Notes under the pieces: model-generated | The model's database searches: none | What the model saw: only the letters and a program-made list of their open reading frames with translations | Told to the model about the DNA's origin: nothing | Made by a program: the position numbers and the translations under genes | Assembly: GCF_905171775.1 (NCBI RefSeq) | Contig: NC_053491.1 | Span: forward strand, 227,778,247-227,842,246 | DNA from: Rana temporaria | Lineage: Eukaryota > Chordata > Amphibia > Anura > Ranidae | DNA length: 64,000 bases | Direction: 5' to 3' | In this document: piece by piece, positions 32,240-44,640 of the stretch | Numbering within the stretch: the first letter of the stretch is position 1 | How the letters are laid out: the number at the start of each line of letters is the position of its first letter

Positions 32240-34030
32240 CAAATACATGAAAAGCGGGTATACATGCAACAAGTGAGACATCTCACAATATATGTTTCTA
32301 ATGGGGGCCAAATATTGCTGGAAGCAGATGAGAAGGTAGGGGTGGAGACTGCAGGGAGACATCATGTCAGCAATACACTGATCTTCCCAATGAAGAGCTG
32401 TGCAGGGAAAAGAAGCAGCACAAGTCTGTGCTCCCAGCGTAGCCAGAAAAATTACAACTTTGGGACGGATGTGCTTTCATGCCTAGCTTGGTCATTTTGA
32501 AATTGGAAAGCAGGAGGACTGGTGGAACTCACCAGGGATTTCACACAAAGGAAGAAATTCAAAGAGAACAGGATACTTTTTAACACAAGTACATGGTACA
32601 ACAGGCAATTATCAGGAATATGAAATGTTTGGGTTGCAAATACTTTAAATACTGTGCATAGAATCACTATAATAATTTGCTCTTTCTTGACTGGTGTGGG
32701 TCCTTTTCAAAATGCTCTTAGTTGCTACAATATTTTGGTGTTTTTCCCCAGAGAAATGTATTTGATTTACATTTTTTAATAAAAGCTGGCTGATGTGTGT
32801 GCCTGTTCAAAATGCAGCCTAATACAAGCGCTTAAATACGTGCACATAGGGCCAGATTCACAAAAGAGATACGACGGCGTATCTCCTGATACGCCGTCGT
32901 ATCTCTGTGATCCGCCCGTCGTAACTATGCGGCTGATTCATAGAATCAGTTACGCATAGATAGCCCTAAGATCCGACAGGTGTAACTGTGTTACACCGTC
33001 GGATTTTAGGCTGCAATTCTAGGCCGGCCGCTAGGTGGCGATTCCATTGCGGTCGGCGTAGAATATGCAAATGACTAGTTACGCGATTCACGAACGTCCG
33101 CTTTGCCCGTCGATCTAAATTTACGTTGTTTCCGTAGAGATGCGTCACGTAAAATTAAGGGTGCCCTCTAGGTGGTGTAACCCATGTTAAGTATCGCCGT
33201 CGTTCCCGCGTCGAAATTTTAAATTTCACGTTGTTTGCGTAAGTCGTCCGTGAATGGCGCTGGACGCCATTTACGTTAACGTCGAAACCAATGACGTCCT
33301 TGCGACGTCATTTAGCGCAATGCACGTCGGGTAATTTTACGGACGGAGCATGCGCAGTACGTTCGGCGCGGGAACGCGCCTAATTTAAATGGTGCCCGCC
33401 CCATTTGAATTAGGCGGGCTTGCGCCGAGCGGATTTACGTTACACCGCCGCAAGTTTACAGGTAAGAGCTTTGTGAATCAGGCACTTACGCTGTAAACCT
33501 GCGGCAGTTTTAACGTAAATGGGATACGTTACGCCGCAGCGTAACGTATTTGTACCTGAATCTGGCCCATAGTCACTACAATATTTTGCTAGTATTTCAT
33601 GTTGATTTTAAAATAAATTAGGTCCTGTTCGAAAGGCGGTTTAGTGAAGGTGCCTAAATACTGTGCATAAAGTCACTACAATATTTTGCTAGTATTTCAT
33701 GTTGATTTTAAAATAAATTAGGTCCTGTTTCGAAAGGTGGTTTAGTGAAGGTGCCTAAATACTGTGCATGAAGTCACTACAATATTTTAGTGGCTTTTTT
33801 TCCCAGGGAAATAAATACACTCAAATTTAGATATTTTTTGGATTAAAACCTCCCAATTAAAAATGCAGCCCAGTGAAAGTGCTGTGCACATAGATTCTAC
33901 AGTCTTTTACTGGCTTTTTAAGTGAAATAAGTGCACTCTAATATTGTTTTTTTTATTTGAAGCTGATTGGTGTGGTTCCTATTCAAAGTTTGACCCAGAG
34001 GAAGTATATGTATAGAACTATTATTTTGTA
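32240..34030. repeat. Degenerate ~100-bp tandem units
   Basis: Units containing 'agtcactacaatattttgct' and 'gtgcctaaatactgtgcat' recur at 33571, 33671 and 33772 (period about 100), with older diverged units on both sides from about 32640 to 34030. A MITE (32849-33568) splits the array. The leading part (32520-32640) matches 47230-47340, so a dispersed repeat is the source. Confidence 0.75.
32849..33568. mobile_element. Fold-back MITE with 3-bp duplication
   Basis: Ends 'gggccagattcac' and 'ctgaatctggccc'. Exact ATA on both sides (32846-32848, 33569-33571). Its insertion point in the tandem unit corresponds to the uninterrupted 'gtgcataaagtcac' at 33665. No coding content. Confidence 0.88.
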
Positions 34031-34106
34031 CAACACAACATTCAGTTTAAAATAGAAACGAGGGGCATGTATGTGTGTGTATTTGTATGTATATATATAT
34101 ATATAT

Positions 34107-34706
34107 TGTAAGGGGTTAGCTCGGTAGCGGGGTGTGTGACCCCTTGGATGGGTTCACTACACACTGAATTTATACAGACAGGCAGTCGAAGACGGTTGAA
34201 AACAACGATTTTGGTTTATTCTTCCATCTTGCTCGAAACAAGTGCAAGCATCCAAACAGCATAAACAAAATCAAACAAAATAAACCCTGGCCACTTTGGG
34301 CGTCTATCTTCACCACACAGACTCCATAGATAGGTTCTATCTATGGAGTCTAGCACAGCCTAGTGCTGGGCAGACACTGCTGGTCATACAGCAGAAAAAC
34401 AATAGTCTTTTGATTTTTATCACACAGAAAAATCAATCCTCTCCTCACCTCGTCAGAAGACTTTCAGTACACTGCTCTCCTTATTCACAAAGCCTTAGGA
34501 TGCAGAAAATCAGTGGTAATCCTCTGAACTACTTATAAAAGGCCTTAATTGCCTCATTCTGAACAGCTGAAGTTTTCCAACGGCCTTTAGCCTTTCCTGG
34601 CTACATTTGCAGCCGACGCCTAATAACAATTGGTGTATTGTCTAAACAAGGCAGAAATGTATGTCCCGTCTGTGACAACACCCACAGATTTACCTGACTT
34701 CCTGTC

Positions 34707-34757
<51 letters not shown>

Positions 34758-35520
34758 TGTATATATATGTATATATAAAGTTGAAAGTAAAGTTGAAGAA
34801 GAAAGGAAAACAGCAGATTCAGGCGTGATGATAGGGAAACAGTCCTGCTCCCAAACGTAACACTTTCTCTGCGCCACTCTTGCCGGAGTGGGTTTAGCGT
34901 ACCCGGACAAGCCCCTCTCACTGACCTGGCAGCCGGAGTATCACTCAAACATTTGTAGGATAAAGTCTCTGCCACAGACCTTCCTTGGTGATTAATCCAC
35001 ATCATGGCACTCCTCAGACGACTCTCCACCGAACAGCAAATACAGCTTGGGATCCGCAAAGGTGGGAACCCAGTCGCTTACTGGGTCCCCGTTGCTGTTC
35101 AGATGCTCCGGGCCAACATGGTCCCAGTACCAGGAACACCGTGTGGCACACAAGCCCTGGCCAGGTAGGCCATAATGCCGGGGGCGCCGTGATGTGGTTA
35201 CTCTAAAGGTGGGTGCCACACTCAAAGAAGAAGACCCAGAACCAATGGCGTCTACCTCATAAAATACCCCTCCCCAGCATGCACAGTGAGGTCAAACCCT
35301 CCTGATTTGCTGCTGGGAAAAAGCACCCAAACCTTGACTCCACTGCTGCCACCTGCAGCACCGGGGTTGGAGGAACACCCCAGTGTAACAGAATAGCCTA
35401 CAGCACAGTCAAGCTGAGACAGAGACCCTGTTTTCACTTAACAATTTGGATCAGAGTTTAACTATACTCTGATCTCCCTCTAAATGTAACTAGCACCGGT
35501 ACTATAAAGTACACAGGCGT

Positions 35521-35524
<4 letters not shown>
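34107..35524 (-). mobile_element. Probable solo LTR, 1.4 kb, inside (TA)n
   Basis: Starts TGTAAGGGGTTAGC and ends GGCGTTACA, flanked on both sides by TA runs (TATAT each side, which cannot prove a duplication). On the minus strand it reads TGTAAC...TTACA, with a TATA-like 'actttatagtac' near the start and 'aagaataaacc' as poly(A) signal near the end, as expected for U3-R-U5. It contains its own (TA)n at 34711-34756. No primer-binding site or gag-pol next to it. Confidence 0.6.
34711..34756. repeat. (TA)n microsatellite
   Basis: TA run of about 45 bp within the probable LTR, followed by 'ctgtatatatatgtatat'. Confidence 0.95.

Positions 35525-35614
<90 letters not shown>
35525..35614. repeat. 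(TA)n microsatellite
   Basis: About 90 bp of TA with one 'ctg' interruption at about 35579. It continues the TA run found left of the LTR at 34090-34106, so the LTR appears to have landed inside a TA tract. Confidence 0.95.
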
Positions 35615-35619
<5 letters not shown>

Positions 35620-35960
35620 AGAAACAACAGGACACTGATCTTCTCAGTGACTAGCCGTGTTCTCTGCAGGGGGGTATGTCAGCCAAAATGTGACTGTTGT
35701 AGTACAAGCAGACTATTCTCCCAGCACAGCCAGAAAAGTGATCATGCTGGGATGGATGTGCTCTCATGCCTAGTGTGAGTCAGTTTGAAAAAGGCACAAA
35801 AGGCACATATCAGGAATATGAAATGTTGGGGTGACATATTCTTTAAATAATGTGCATGTAGTGATTACAATATTTGAGAGATGTATTTAGAATAATAAAT
35901 ACACTCTAATTGTGTGTTGGTTTATTTTTTGTTTGTTCCCTTTTCAAGTGCGTACTGTCC
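35615..35960. repeat. Dispersed repeat related to 32400-32700
   Basis: Shares 'acatatcaggaatatgaaatg' type, 'taatgtgcat' and 'aataaatacactctaat' blocks with the 32-34 kb array and with 47190-47340. Confidence 0.5.
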
Positions 35961-37650
35961 TGAAGCTGCCCAGATACATTGGCATCACTTACAACTTCCC
36001 GCAAAGTGTTAAAAGTAAATAAAGACACCCACATTGTTGAAAAGTCCTTTCTTGACAAAGAAAATTTAAATATCATCATCTGATGTAAATCCAACATTAA
36101 TCCCTCACGTCCAGTTATATTGATCTGTTGTCAATCATGATGACCTGCAGTACTGTTTCCATGTCATTATGACAATCCATCGCACGGCGATGATTCCCAG
36201 CTTGAACCTAAATGATAGAATCCCCAAAGCTGCTGTAATAGAAACAACATCCCCAGGGATCCTGGATGGTGTCATATTTGGTCAATAATGTCACCTGGAA
36301 TACCCAACAGCTTTGTTAAAATTTTTGCAGTGGGCATATGAATGGATGAACTAGCCAAAGATGGCTAGTTTGCTTTGTGGTTTACTCATCCATGATCAGA
36401 ATGGATTTGGGGAACATGTATCTCATCCCTAGTTCTCACTAATTGGCTGGAGAGGAAAATTCATAACTCAGTTATTGGTTCTTCCTAGTCTGATTACTAG
36501 AATCTCCTTAATAGTGGCAGCAGGCAGTAGCAATCAATATCCTGACCCTGGGAAAAAAACACCAGATAGAGAGTAAACAAAGTCCAGGCTGGCTACAGAC
36601 TGGCTGCTACAGCAAACACAGAAAAGCAAGACACTCACTAGAATCCCTATAGCAGGAAGTGTGTATTTTCAGAAGGAGGTCTGCGATCCCACCCCCCATA
36701 TTTCTCTTTTTACATTAAAAAAATAAATAAAAAATCATCCAGAACCTTCAATTCCATCAAAAGAGAAATAAGAGCTTTATTCTTGATCACCTGCTGCTAC
36801 TCAGGAAAAACATAAAAGATAAGTGATATTTACGAATCCTTTTAACTAAGATGAGGAAGTTGTGAAAGGGCTACATGTACACTGCTCTATGTAGGTTAAA
36901 ATAAAACCAGATTAATAATGTGTAAAGTTACTGTTTGAGCATTCAGCATTTTCTAATTAAAGTGGCTATATAATCATTGCAGTATTTATTTAATTAAACT
37001 AGATGTGAAGCTTTTATTCACTCTAGATAAATCAAGAAAATAGTAAATCTACCTTGGCTGTAAATCATATCCATTAATTTTATTTTAGCACATTTATTTT
37101 TTTCAAAGTTTGTACTATCTTACCTTCTCGGTTTCTTTTTATCCAGTGTTGAAAATTAAACAATAGTACATTACGCAGGGTAAACAGCACATTTTCTTAT
37201 GAGGTCATATTATGTTTGCTTTCATTATCTTGCCTTTATATTCAAAAAGTAATGGACACTGGAGTATTTCACTACAATGTTATAGCAACAATCTACAAAT
37301 CCACAAGCTACCGTGGGTTTATAAATGTTATCTCCTAGGCACAGTTTACTTTTTATAGGTTGTCCTCATGTGTAGATCCATGGATACTTAACATTTCCCA
37401 TACTCATCTAATGTTCTTTTATTGTTTTCACTCAGGCCCATGAGGTTTGATCAGCAAGATACATACCTCATAAAACTAAGTTGATTTACGCATATAATTT
37501 TGTTTTTCACAGTATATCTCTGGACACCATAATTGTCCCTTAGAGCTGGTTCCCTAGTTGTTAAAACTATACTGGTTATGAGAATTGCAGCCAGCTCATA
37601 TACAGAATAATCATTACAGAAATGTATTGGATGGTCTCTGGAAAAAAACT
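35961..37650. other. No recognisable feature
   Basis: About 1.7 kb of A/T-rich, unique-looking sequence. I found no exon-like conserved frame, repeat end or RNA gene. Confidence 0.5.
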
Positions 37651-37652
37651 AA

Positions 37653-38335
37653 GGGCCTGATCCACAAAAACCCGGCGTAACTTAATTTTTCCCGTTTAAG
37701 TTACACTGCCGCAAAATCTCTACCTAAGTGCCCGATCCACAAAGCACTTACCTAGAAATTTTGAGCGGTGTAACTTAAATCCGTCCGGCGCAAGGCGTTC
37801 CTAATCTAATGGGGCGAGTCCAATTTAAATTAGGCACGCTCCCGCGCCGGACGTACTGCGCATGCTCCCGACGTGATTTTCCCGACGTGCATTGTGCGGA
37901 ATTACGTTACGCCGATTTTTGTGAATCGCGCCGGGCAAAAAAGTTGCGTCGGGAAAAAAAAGAGGAGCGGCGGGGAAAAAAAAAATTGTAAAATTTTTTT
38001 TACAGCGTCGCGGGAAAGAAGGGTCTACTTTTACATGGTGTACTAACTTTACACTTTGTAAAAGCAACCCTAATTTTGCGAAGGCAAACTAATACTTACG
38101 GAGAAAAAACGAAGCGTAAAAGCTTCGTGGATCTCCGTAAGTGCTAATTTGCATACCCGATGATGGATTTCGACGAGAAATGCCCCCAGCGGCGGCTGCG
38201 GTACTGCATCCTAAGATCCGACAGTGTAAGTCCCTTACACATGTCGGATCTTCTGCCTATCTATGAGAAACTGATTCTGTGGATCAGTTCCATGGATAGA
38301 AACAGGGATACGACGGCGTATCAGTAGATTTAAAG
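37653..38335. mobile_element. Fold-back MITE, right end lost
   Basis: Starts 'gggcctgatccacaaaaacc' with the same CpG-rich plan as 30254 and 58299. 'acttacggagaaaaaacg' and mirrored 'cgacggcgtatcagtaga' are present, but the terminal complement is missing at about 38335. Confidence 0.65.
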
Positions 38336-39798
38336 GTGACATACAGGTACGTTGATATGCCTGTCCGTGCCATTCTGAGTGTCCTCACTTCAAGGGTCAG
38401 GCTCGGATCTCTGCTGGTATGGTCTCCAGCTGGCAGATGAATATTCACTCTCTCTAACTCCCTTGGTGCCAGGAGGAAGAACTTTCCTGGGCAGTTTAAT
38501 AAAAAAATCTCTCCACAACTCCTACTGCACAGTGCCTATTGGGATCTGTAATGTAACCTTTCTAAGACATTAAATGGCTGCTGTCTCAAACTGCAACTCC
38601 CAGGAATCTCAGTGCTCTGCATAGAAGTCTATGCGCTTATTTGGTTTTAGCGCTCCCCCTGTTGGCTGGAGGAGGATGGTACAGCATAACATTAGTATCT
38701 TAGTAGAGGGTGACATGGCAAAATAGGTTGTATGCAGAGCACACAGACATTTTGCCTTGTGCTAAATAAGCACACACTTCATCTTAATGCAATAATGCTT
38801 CTTAAGCTAAAATTTACTCACCATTCATTCGATTTGCCATTCATTCAAGTCAAGAGACATCACCACACTGTTCTAATCATCTCGACATCCCAGCAATCAC
38901 TGCCTGCCGATGCCCATACAGGGTCCTTTTATTAGAAATCCCCCAGGAAGTGATGTCACAGCATGTGACCTCCTCCATAGGAAGTGAGCTCACAGGGTGT
39001 GAGCTCCACCCAGCAGATGACCATATAAGGATATCCCTTCCAACAGTGTTATTTAAATTCATACAATACATGAATACAATACAATACAACAACAACACGA
39101 TACGATACGATACAATAACAATAATACAATAACCAATGAACACAGTTCCTGATAAGGGGAGCTTATCTGCAGGTGTATGCTCATGTCATCACGTCAATGT
39201 TGATCAGGCATACAGTGACGGCAAGAGCATACATCCGCTAAACCGATAATGCGTTTGCAGAGAGAAAACATCCCCACCAGGCCAACGTCTGTGCATCAAT
39301 CACACAGGGGCCCTTTCGCCGGCCGACATCCCCACTCTGCAAACACCCTTCTCCATATCAGGAAGTTTATCTCAACCTGCGTCAGTCTGCCCCAGTCAGC
39401 TCTTTAGAGCGGGTTGCGGGAGAACTAACACTGGGTGACACTATGACAATACATATTAAATACATCTTCATAAAATTTCCAAAACAAGGGCGAGAATAAT
39501 AAAGGGCAATGTCTCCATCTCCATATTGCTGTAGCCCAGCACCTGGCTACAATTGGTTTTATATGTATTCTGTTATGACATTGGTTGACCTGTTTTTATA
39601 TTCACTTTGATATATATGTTTTGTATTTCATTGAATTTTTTGATTCTTTGGCATTCTCTTAGCTCTCTCTCTTTGAAACAATATTTTTCTGCATAGTAGG
39701 TTATTTTCGTTTTTTGTCTGGGGTATCATAGCAGGGGCTTTTCTTCATGATTAAATGTCCTACCTGATGTCATGTACCACAAAATATTACTATTATTA
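38336..39798. other. Unassigned, with an AATAC-type microsatellite
   Basis: 39060-39132 is a low-complexity run of 'aatac' and 'gatac' units. The rest is of mixed composition; 38930-39040 has 'gtgacctcctcc' and 'gtgagctccac' sub-repeats. No gene recognised. Confidence 0.4.
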
Positions 39799-39801
39799 AA
39801 C

Positions 39802-40226
39802 CCCCTTTCACACTGGGCCGTTTTGCAGGCGCTATTGCGCTAAAAATAGCGCCTGCAAACCGACCTTAAACATCCGCTGCTGTGTCTCCAGTGTGAAAGC
39901 CCCGAGGGCTTTCACACTGGAGCGGTACGCTAGCAGGACAGTAAAAAAAGTCCTGCTAGCCGCATCTTTGGAGCGGTGGAGGAGCGGTGTGTATACCGCT
40001 CCTCCACCGCACCCGTCCATTGAAATCAATGGTACACTGCGGCTATACTACCGGCAATGCGTCTCAGCAGAAGTGCTTTGCAGTGTTTTTAACCCTTTCT
40101 CCGCCACTAGCGGGGATAAAACCGCCCCGCTAGCGGACGAATAGCACCGCGAAATTTGCGGTAAAGCGCCGCTAAGAATAGCAGCGCTTTACCGCCGACG
40201 CCGTCTCTGCCCCAGTGTGAAAGGGG
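39802..40226. mobile_element. MITE with CCCCTTTCACACTGGG ends
   Basis: 425 bp with inverted ends CCCCTTTCACACTGGG and CCCAGTGTGAAAGGGG. An inner palindrome, 'agtgtgaaagcccc ... ggggctttcacact'-like, lies at 39890-39915. Target duplication not resolved. No frame. Confidence 0.8.
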
Positions 40227-40230
40227 CCCT

Positions 40231-42500
40231 AGAAAGAATTGACTTCTTTACATGCATCTCTGGATTTGTTTTCCATTATCGCAAGGGGCCTGACTTAAGC
40301 AACTTCAGGACTAGGCCCCCCACCACAGACTTTCCTTACTTGCTCATTAAAGGCATGAAAACATGTCTGAAAACTAGGCATGCAAAGAAGACTTATGGAA
40401 TAGTGTAGGTGGGTGGGGCTTAGACCAGAGGACATGGAAGAGAAATTCCTAGTAAAAATATGAAACTAAATCAGAAAGGACGAAGAGTAGTGTTTTTTGA
40501 CTAATAAAGGCAATAGTAGGCACGTTGTATTTACATTTAACAGCTTAAAATTCATGACGGATTCACTTTAACACAATGAACAATTTGCTTACATATAAGT
40601 AATCAAATCTATTGAGCTTTAAAAATACTTAAATAACCTAATTTGTATTTGTTACATAATAATTTTTACAAAGATAATGAAAGAATGCATAACTGAAATA
40701 TGCCTTATTAAATAATCAAAAGGGACATTGAGAAAACATGTAAATATGGTGTCTATGGTTTATATTGTCTGATACAAATATACACAGAAATCCTTTATGA
40801 AACCAATAATTGAAACGCAGAGGGCTCTCAGCCATAGGTATAAAATCCAGAACAAACAGTCTCTGGAATAAACAAACTCTGATTAGGTATCCCTCCTGTA
40901 CAATACAACCTCTCAATTCCCATCTGTTTCTTCAGCAGCTATTACATAGTCTTTCTTTTTGCATGCACCATATTAGGCCGCTGTAAATTGAAATACCTGC
41001 TAATCCTGTAAAAACATTTAAAAAAATTATATATTTTCCTTTTTTTAACAGAAAATCAGCAAAAGCTACATCTGTTCGGTTTTGTTACATACATGAGGAT
41101 AGTAATGCACAAATAGATTTAGCAGGTTAACAATTGGATAATACAGAGTATGCTATTGATTGAACAGGAGGCAGCAATCTAGGTGTTATTACAATAAGCT
41201 CATACCGTTGACTAAAGGTTGAATAAAATCATTGACTTTTGCCTTGTTATGTGTTAACCTTCTTTTTCCATTTAAAACGAGCTTGTAGTGAGTTTGTCTG
41301 GTAATAGCAATAGAGAGGGAAGATATTTAAACCTTGGGTGGTAGGGTGGGAAAAAAGGAAAGGAAAAAAGGGCTAGAAGGTTAGAGGAGGAGGAGGAAAA
41401 GGAGGAAAGATTGAAAGGGCGGAAAGAGACAAAAAAGGCAAAATCTATTATGGTGTTTCCCGAGCAGGTAATGCTGGCTCACCCAAGACACGGAGTATAG
41501 TTACCAGTTGATATTCACCAGAGCTCCTGATGGTGGATATGGGCAAGAAACCATAGTTGGCCGTGGTTTTCTTCATTGGACTCTTGCACCAGGTTGCAGT
41601 TTGTTTAATAGGGCTTCTACAGGGTTCTTGCATAAGTTACAATTTAAAACTTAATTTAAACCCATATCCATAGCCTTGGGGCATGACCACCAAATGTGTA
41701 ACATCAAGCCCTCTTATCTATTAAAAAACAAAGCAAAGAGGAGAATAGTTAGGTACATATTTAGCAATGAAGGAGGGAGTTAAATACCAACGAATTGAAC
41801 TTTTTATGAATTCTCTAATGTTAAAATATAAAAAAAATCTTAGCTGTGGAGGTCTAAATTTCCACCCAGTCTTCTGATACAATTTTGCCTAGTGTAACAT
41901 GTAGTTAGTTTTGAGGGGAGCCTTAAATGAGGGAATAGACAACAGTATGAGTTAAAACAAGTCCCGAAAAGTGAGGAGAGACATTTACGTTTAAAGCCAT
42001 TGAGAACTAGTAGTTATAGTCTTTTTCAGGGGAGAAGTAAAAGTTGTAGTTGTATATATTCAGTTCTTGAATGATCTATTGAACATAATCAAAGTACCTA
42101 ATACTAGGAATATAAATTTGGACACATTTTTGGTTATTTAGTGATCTGGGTGTATCTGAATCTCCGGATAAAATAGTAAGGAATTTCATTAAAATTTGTT
42201 TATTTTAATTTCTTATATTTGTTTTCTAACAAATTCCAAATTTACAGAACGTTTTGAATTTGGAACGGTCGAAAAATGATCGTCTGATTCAAATTCTGTG
42301 TGAAGATTAGCTGGTTGTAAAGAAGCAGGTCAGAAAGCTGCCCGCCGTATCTTTAACAAGCAATGACTCATCAGTTGTCAGTAGGCTTCCCTGCTGACAG
42401 ATGAATTTGAACAAAAGAATGCTGGCAATAGAAAATTCTGAAAAAAAAACAGCTTGGGGCCCCCAATCCATGCACAGGAACTTATCAAGACTTGATAACA
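40231..42500. other. No gene seen; purine-rich tract inside
   Basis: Long A/T-rich stretch. 41340-41430 is mostly A and G on the plus strand ('ggaggaggaggaaaagg'). No other feature could be supported. Confidence 0.45.
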
Positions 42501-42942
42501 ATAGCTTAGATGCAAACTGGAACTCTCTTTATTGAAAACTCTCACAGAATTCATAGCACATCAGATCAGGTAGGGCCCGATTACATTACCCTAACAATAC
42601 AAACTCTAAACAGTAATTTATTAACATAGCTAAAGTAAAAGCCAATATAAACATCAACCTAATTAAACTACCGCAAGCCTAGGTGTCTCAGTACCCACCC
42701 AGACAATGCTTTGATTAATCAATGATCCCACTCCAGATTAGACTGTCTGGCACTAATCTCACAATAAAGTACACATTATTATAGGCATAAACATCCCACA
42801 ATGAAAAAAATTGTGACTTAACTAACAATGGGAATGCACACCTGGGAGACACAAAATGGTAGAGACCTACTTAACAATAAACACATAGCAAATAGTGGTC
42901 CCACCCAACCTCAGATTGTCCAACAACAGTCTATGAAACAAA

Positions 42943-43197
42943 CTAAAACAATGTTCCAGCAGTCTGAAAAAGTTGAATTAATTTATCTTCATAGCTTTCT
43001 TGAGGGTTATTGTTGATAAATATTTCTGTCCTGATTGAAAGAACCTCTCCAACGCAGTCTACAGGAAGGCCACCATATTCCCTCTTACCATTAACATATA
43101 AAAGATTACATTTACAGCTTTCCATACACTTCAGAAGTAAAGCTTTAATGTCCTTATTCAGAAAATTATTCCAAGCCTCACTCTCAGCATTCATCAC
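42943..43197 (-). CDS. Unrecognised 84-residue frame (doubtful)
   Basis: A minus-strand frame from ATG (43195-43197) to TAG. The composition is protein-like (for example SEAWNNFLNKD, VNGKREYGGLPVDCVGEV) and not the low-complexity type seen in nearby repeat frames. A possible poly(A) signal AATAAA lies on the same strand near 42530. I recognise no family, signal peptide or membrane segment. No convincing splice site was seen upstream. It could be a retroposed fragment, a retroelement piece or chance. No function is proposed. Confidence 0.2.
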   Translation of the reverse strand: MMNAESEAWNNFLNKDIKALLLKCMESCKCNLLYVNGKREYGGLPVDCVGEVLSIRTEIFINNNPQESYEDKLIQLFQTAGTLF

Positions 43198-43289
43198 GTG
43201 TTAGTCCATCATTAGAGAATAATCTTCTCATGGGCCATAATCAGTGGGTAGGAGGCTTGCCCCTAGTCCACTCTTAAAGCCCCTGTCCT

Positions 43290-43450
43290 GGTTGGGTTAC
43301 CACATTTTAGAGAGTAAAAACCCCAAGGTATATTAAGAGGAATGGTGAGTCTTTTAAAGTATTATTTTTTGCCCTAAGCTTTTGGCAAACGTAAAACCAG
43401 AAATTTTTTTTTTTTTACACAAAGTTGTCAATTTAAAAAAATATTTTTTA
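43290..43450 (+). repeat. TTAA family C fragment
   Basis: Carries 'gtgagtcttttaaa', 'cttttggcaaacgtaaaa' and 'acaaagttgtcaattt', matching 27205-27290 and 31075-31170. Confidence 0.5.
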
Positions 43451-43689
43451 CAGAGTTTACTGTGTACAGTTTACGTGGCTGATCCTAGGGATGCCAAATT
43501 CACTGGCCAGGAGGTATAGGAGGCTGAACAAAAGGTGAACAAAACAGTTCCTGTGGTTTCAGAAGTTCAGTTGTCTTTGAGGGATATCTGAGACTGGTGT
43601 CTCTCAGTAACAGTCATTTGGACATGCAGATGGGTCAGTTCAGGTGGCAGGCAATAAACGCTCTTGGAGGAGTACAGGAGGCAGGCAGA

Positions 43690-44640
43690 GGCAGCACTGC
43701 ACTGGTGTGGTGGTAATCAGAAACACTGTTGCTTTCTGCGCTGGCTTGGATGACACAGTACTGATGTGGCGGTGATCAGGGGGACCATTGATGGTTGCAT
43801 TGGATCTGGTGACACTGGCATTGGTGTAACTAGTAATCAGAAACATTGTTGATGGTGTACACTGGTCTGGTGACGCTGGTGCTTGTAGAGCTGTGATAAG
43901 GAACACTGTTGCTTACTGCAGTGGCTTTGGTGACACTGGCATCAGTGTGGCTAGGGATCAGGAACCTTGTTGAAGGATTATACTCATCTAATGAAACTGC
44001 GACTGATGTGGAGATGATCAGGAACACTGTTGATAGCTTCACTGCTCTGGCAACTCTGGCACTGATGTGGCAGTGATCAGGAACACTGTTGATGGCTTAT
44101 GCTGGTTTAGTGACCCTGTGATTTGCATGGCAGTGATTAGGAACACTGTTGCTGGTTTGCACTGGTCTTGTGAAACTTGCACTGGTGTTACAGTGGTCAG
44201 GAATACTGTTGCTGGCTTACTCTTGTCTTATGACACTGAGACTGGTGTGGCAGTGATCAGGAACACTGTTATAGGCTTACACTGGACTGGTGACAGTGGG
44301 ACTGGTGTGATGGCACTCAGGAATACTGATGATGGCTTATACTGGTCTGATGACACTGAAACTGGTGTGACAGTGATTAGGAATACTTCTGATGGCTTAC
44401 ACTGGTCTAGTGGCACTGAAACTGGTGTGGTAACAATCAGGAACTGTGTCTCTGGCTGCACTGGTCTGGTGTGGCAGCAATCAGGAACACTGTTTCTGCA
44501 TACATTGGTCTGGCGACACTGTGACTGGTGTGGAGGTAATCAGGGATACTGTGACTGGCTGCACTGGTATGATGACACTGTACCTTTGTGGCGATGGTCA
44601 AGACACTGTGACTGGCTGCACTGGTAATGTGACACTGTAT
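43690..44640 (+). repeat. 60-bp minisatellite, about 16 copies
   Basis: 'gaacactgtt'-type phase points fall at 43962, 44022, 44081, 44141, 44201, 44261 and 44321, about 60 bp apart. Units contain 'actggtctggtgacactg' and 'gtgtggcagtgatcagg'. Because 60 is divisible by three, both strands stay open for long stretches (186 codons on plus), with 20-residue periodicity that follows from the DNA repeat. Confidence 0.95.

Noticed and set aside
41340..41430. Purine tract as a regulatory triplex element
   Set aside because: Composition alone; no mirror symmetry or promoter context was seen.
44067..44627. 186-codon frame with 20-residue repeats as a gene
   Set aside because: Explained by the 60-bp minisatellite; the opposite strand is open as well and no family is recognised.
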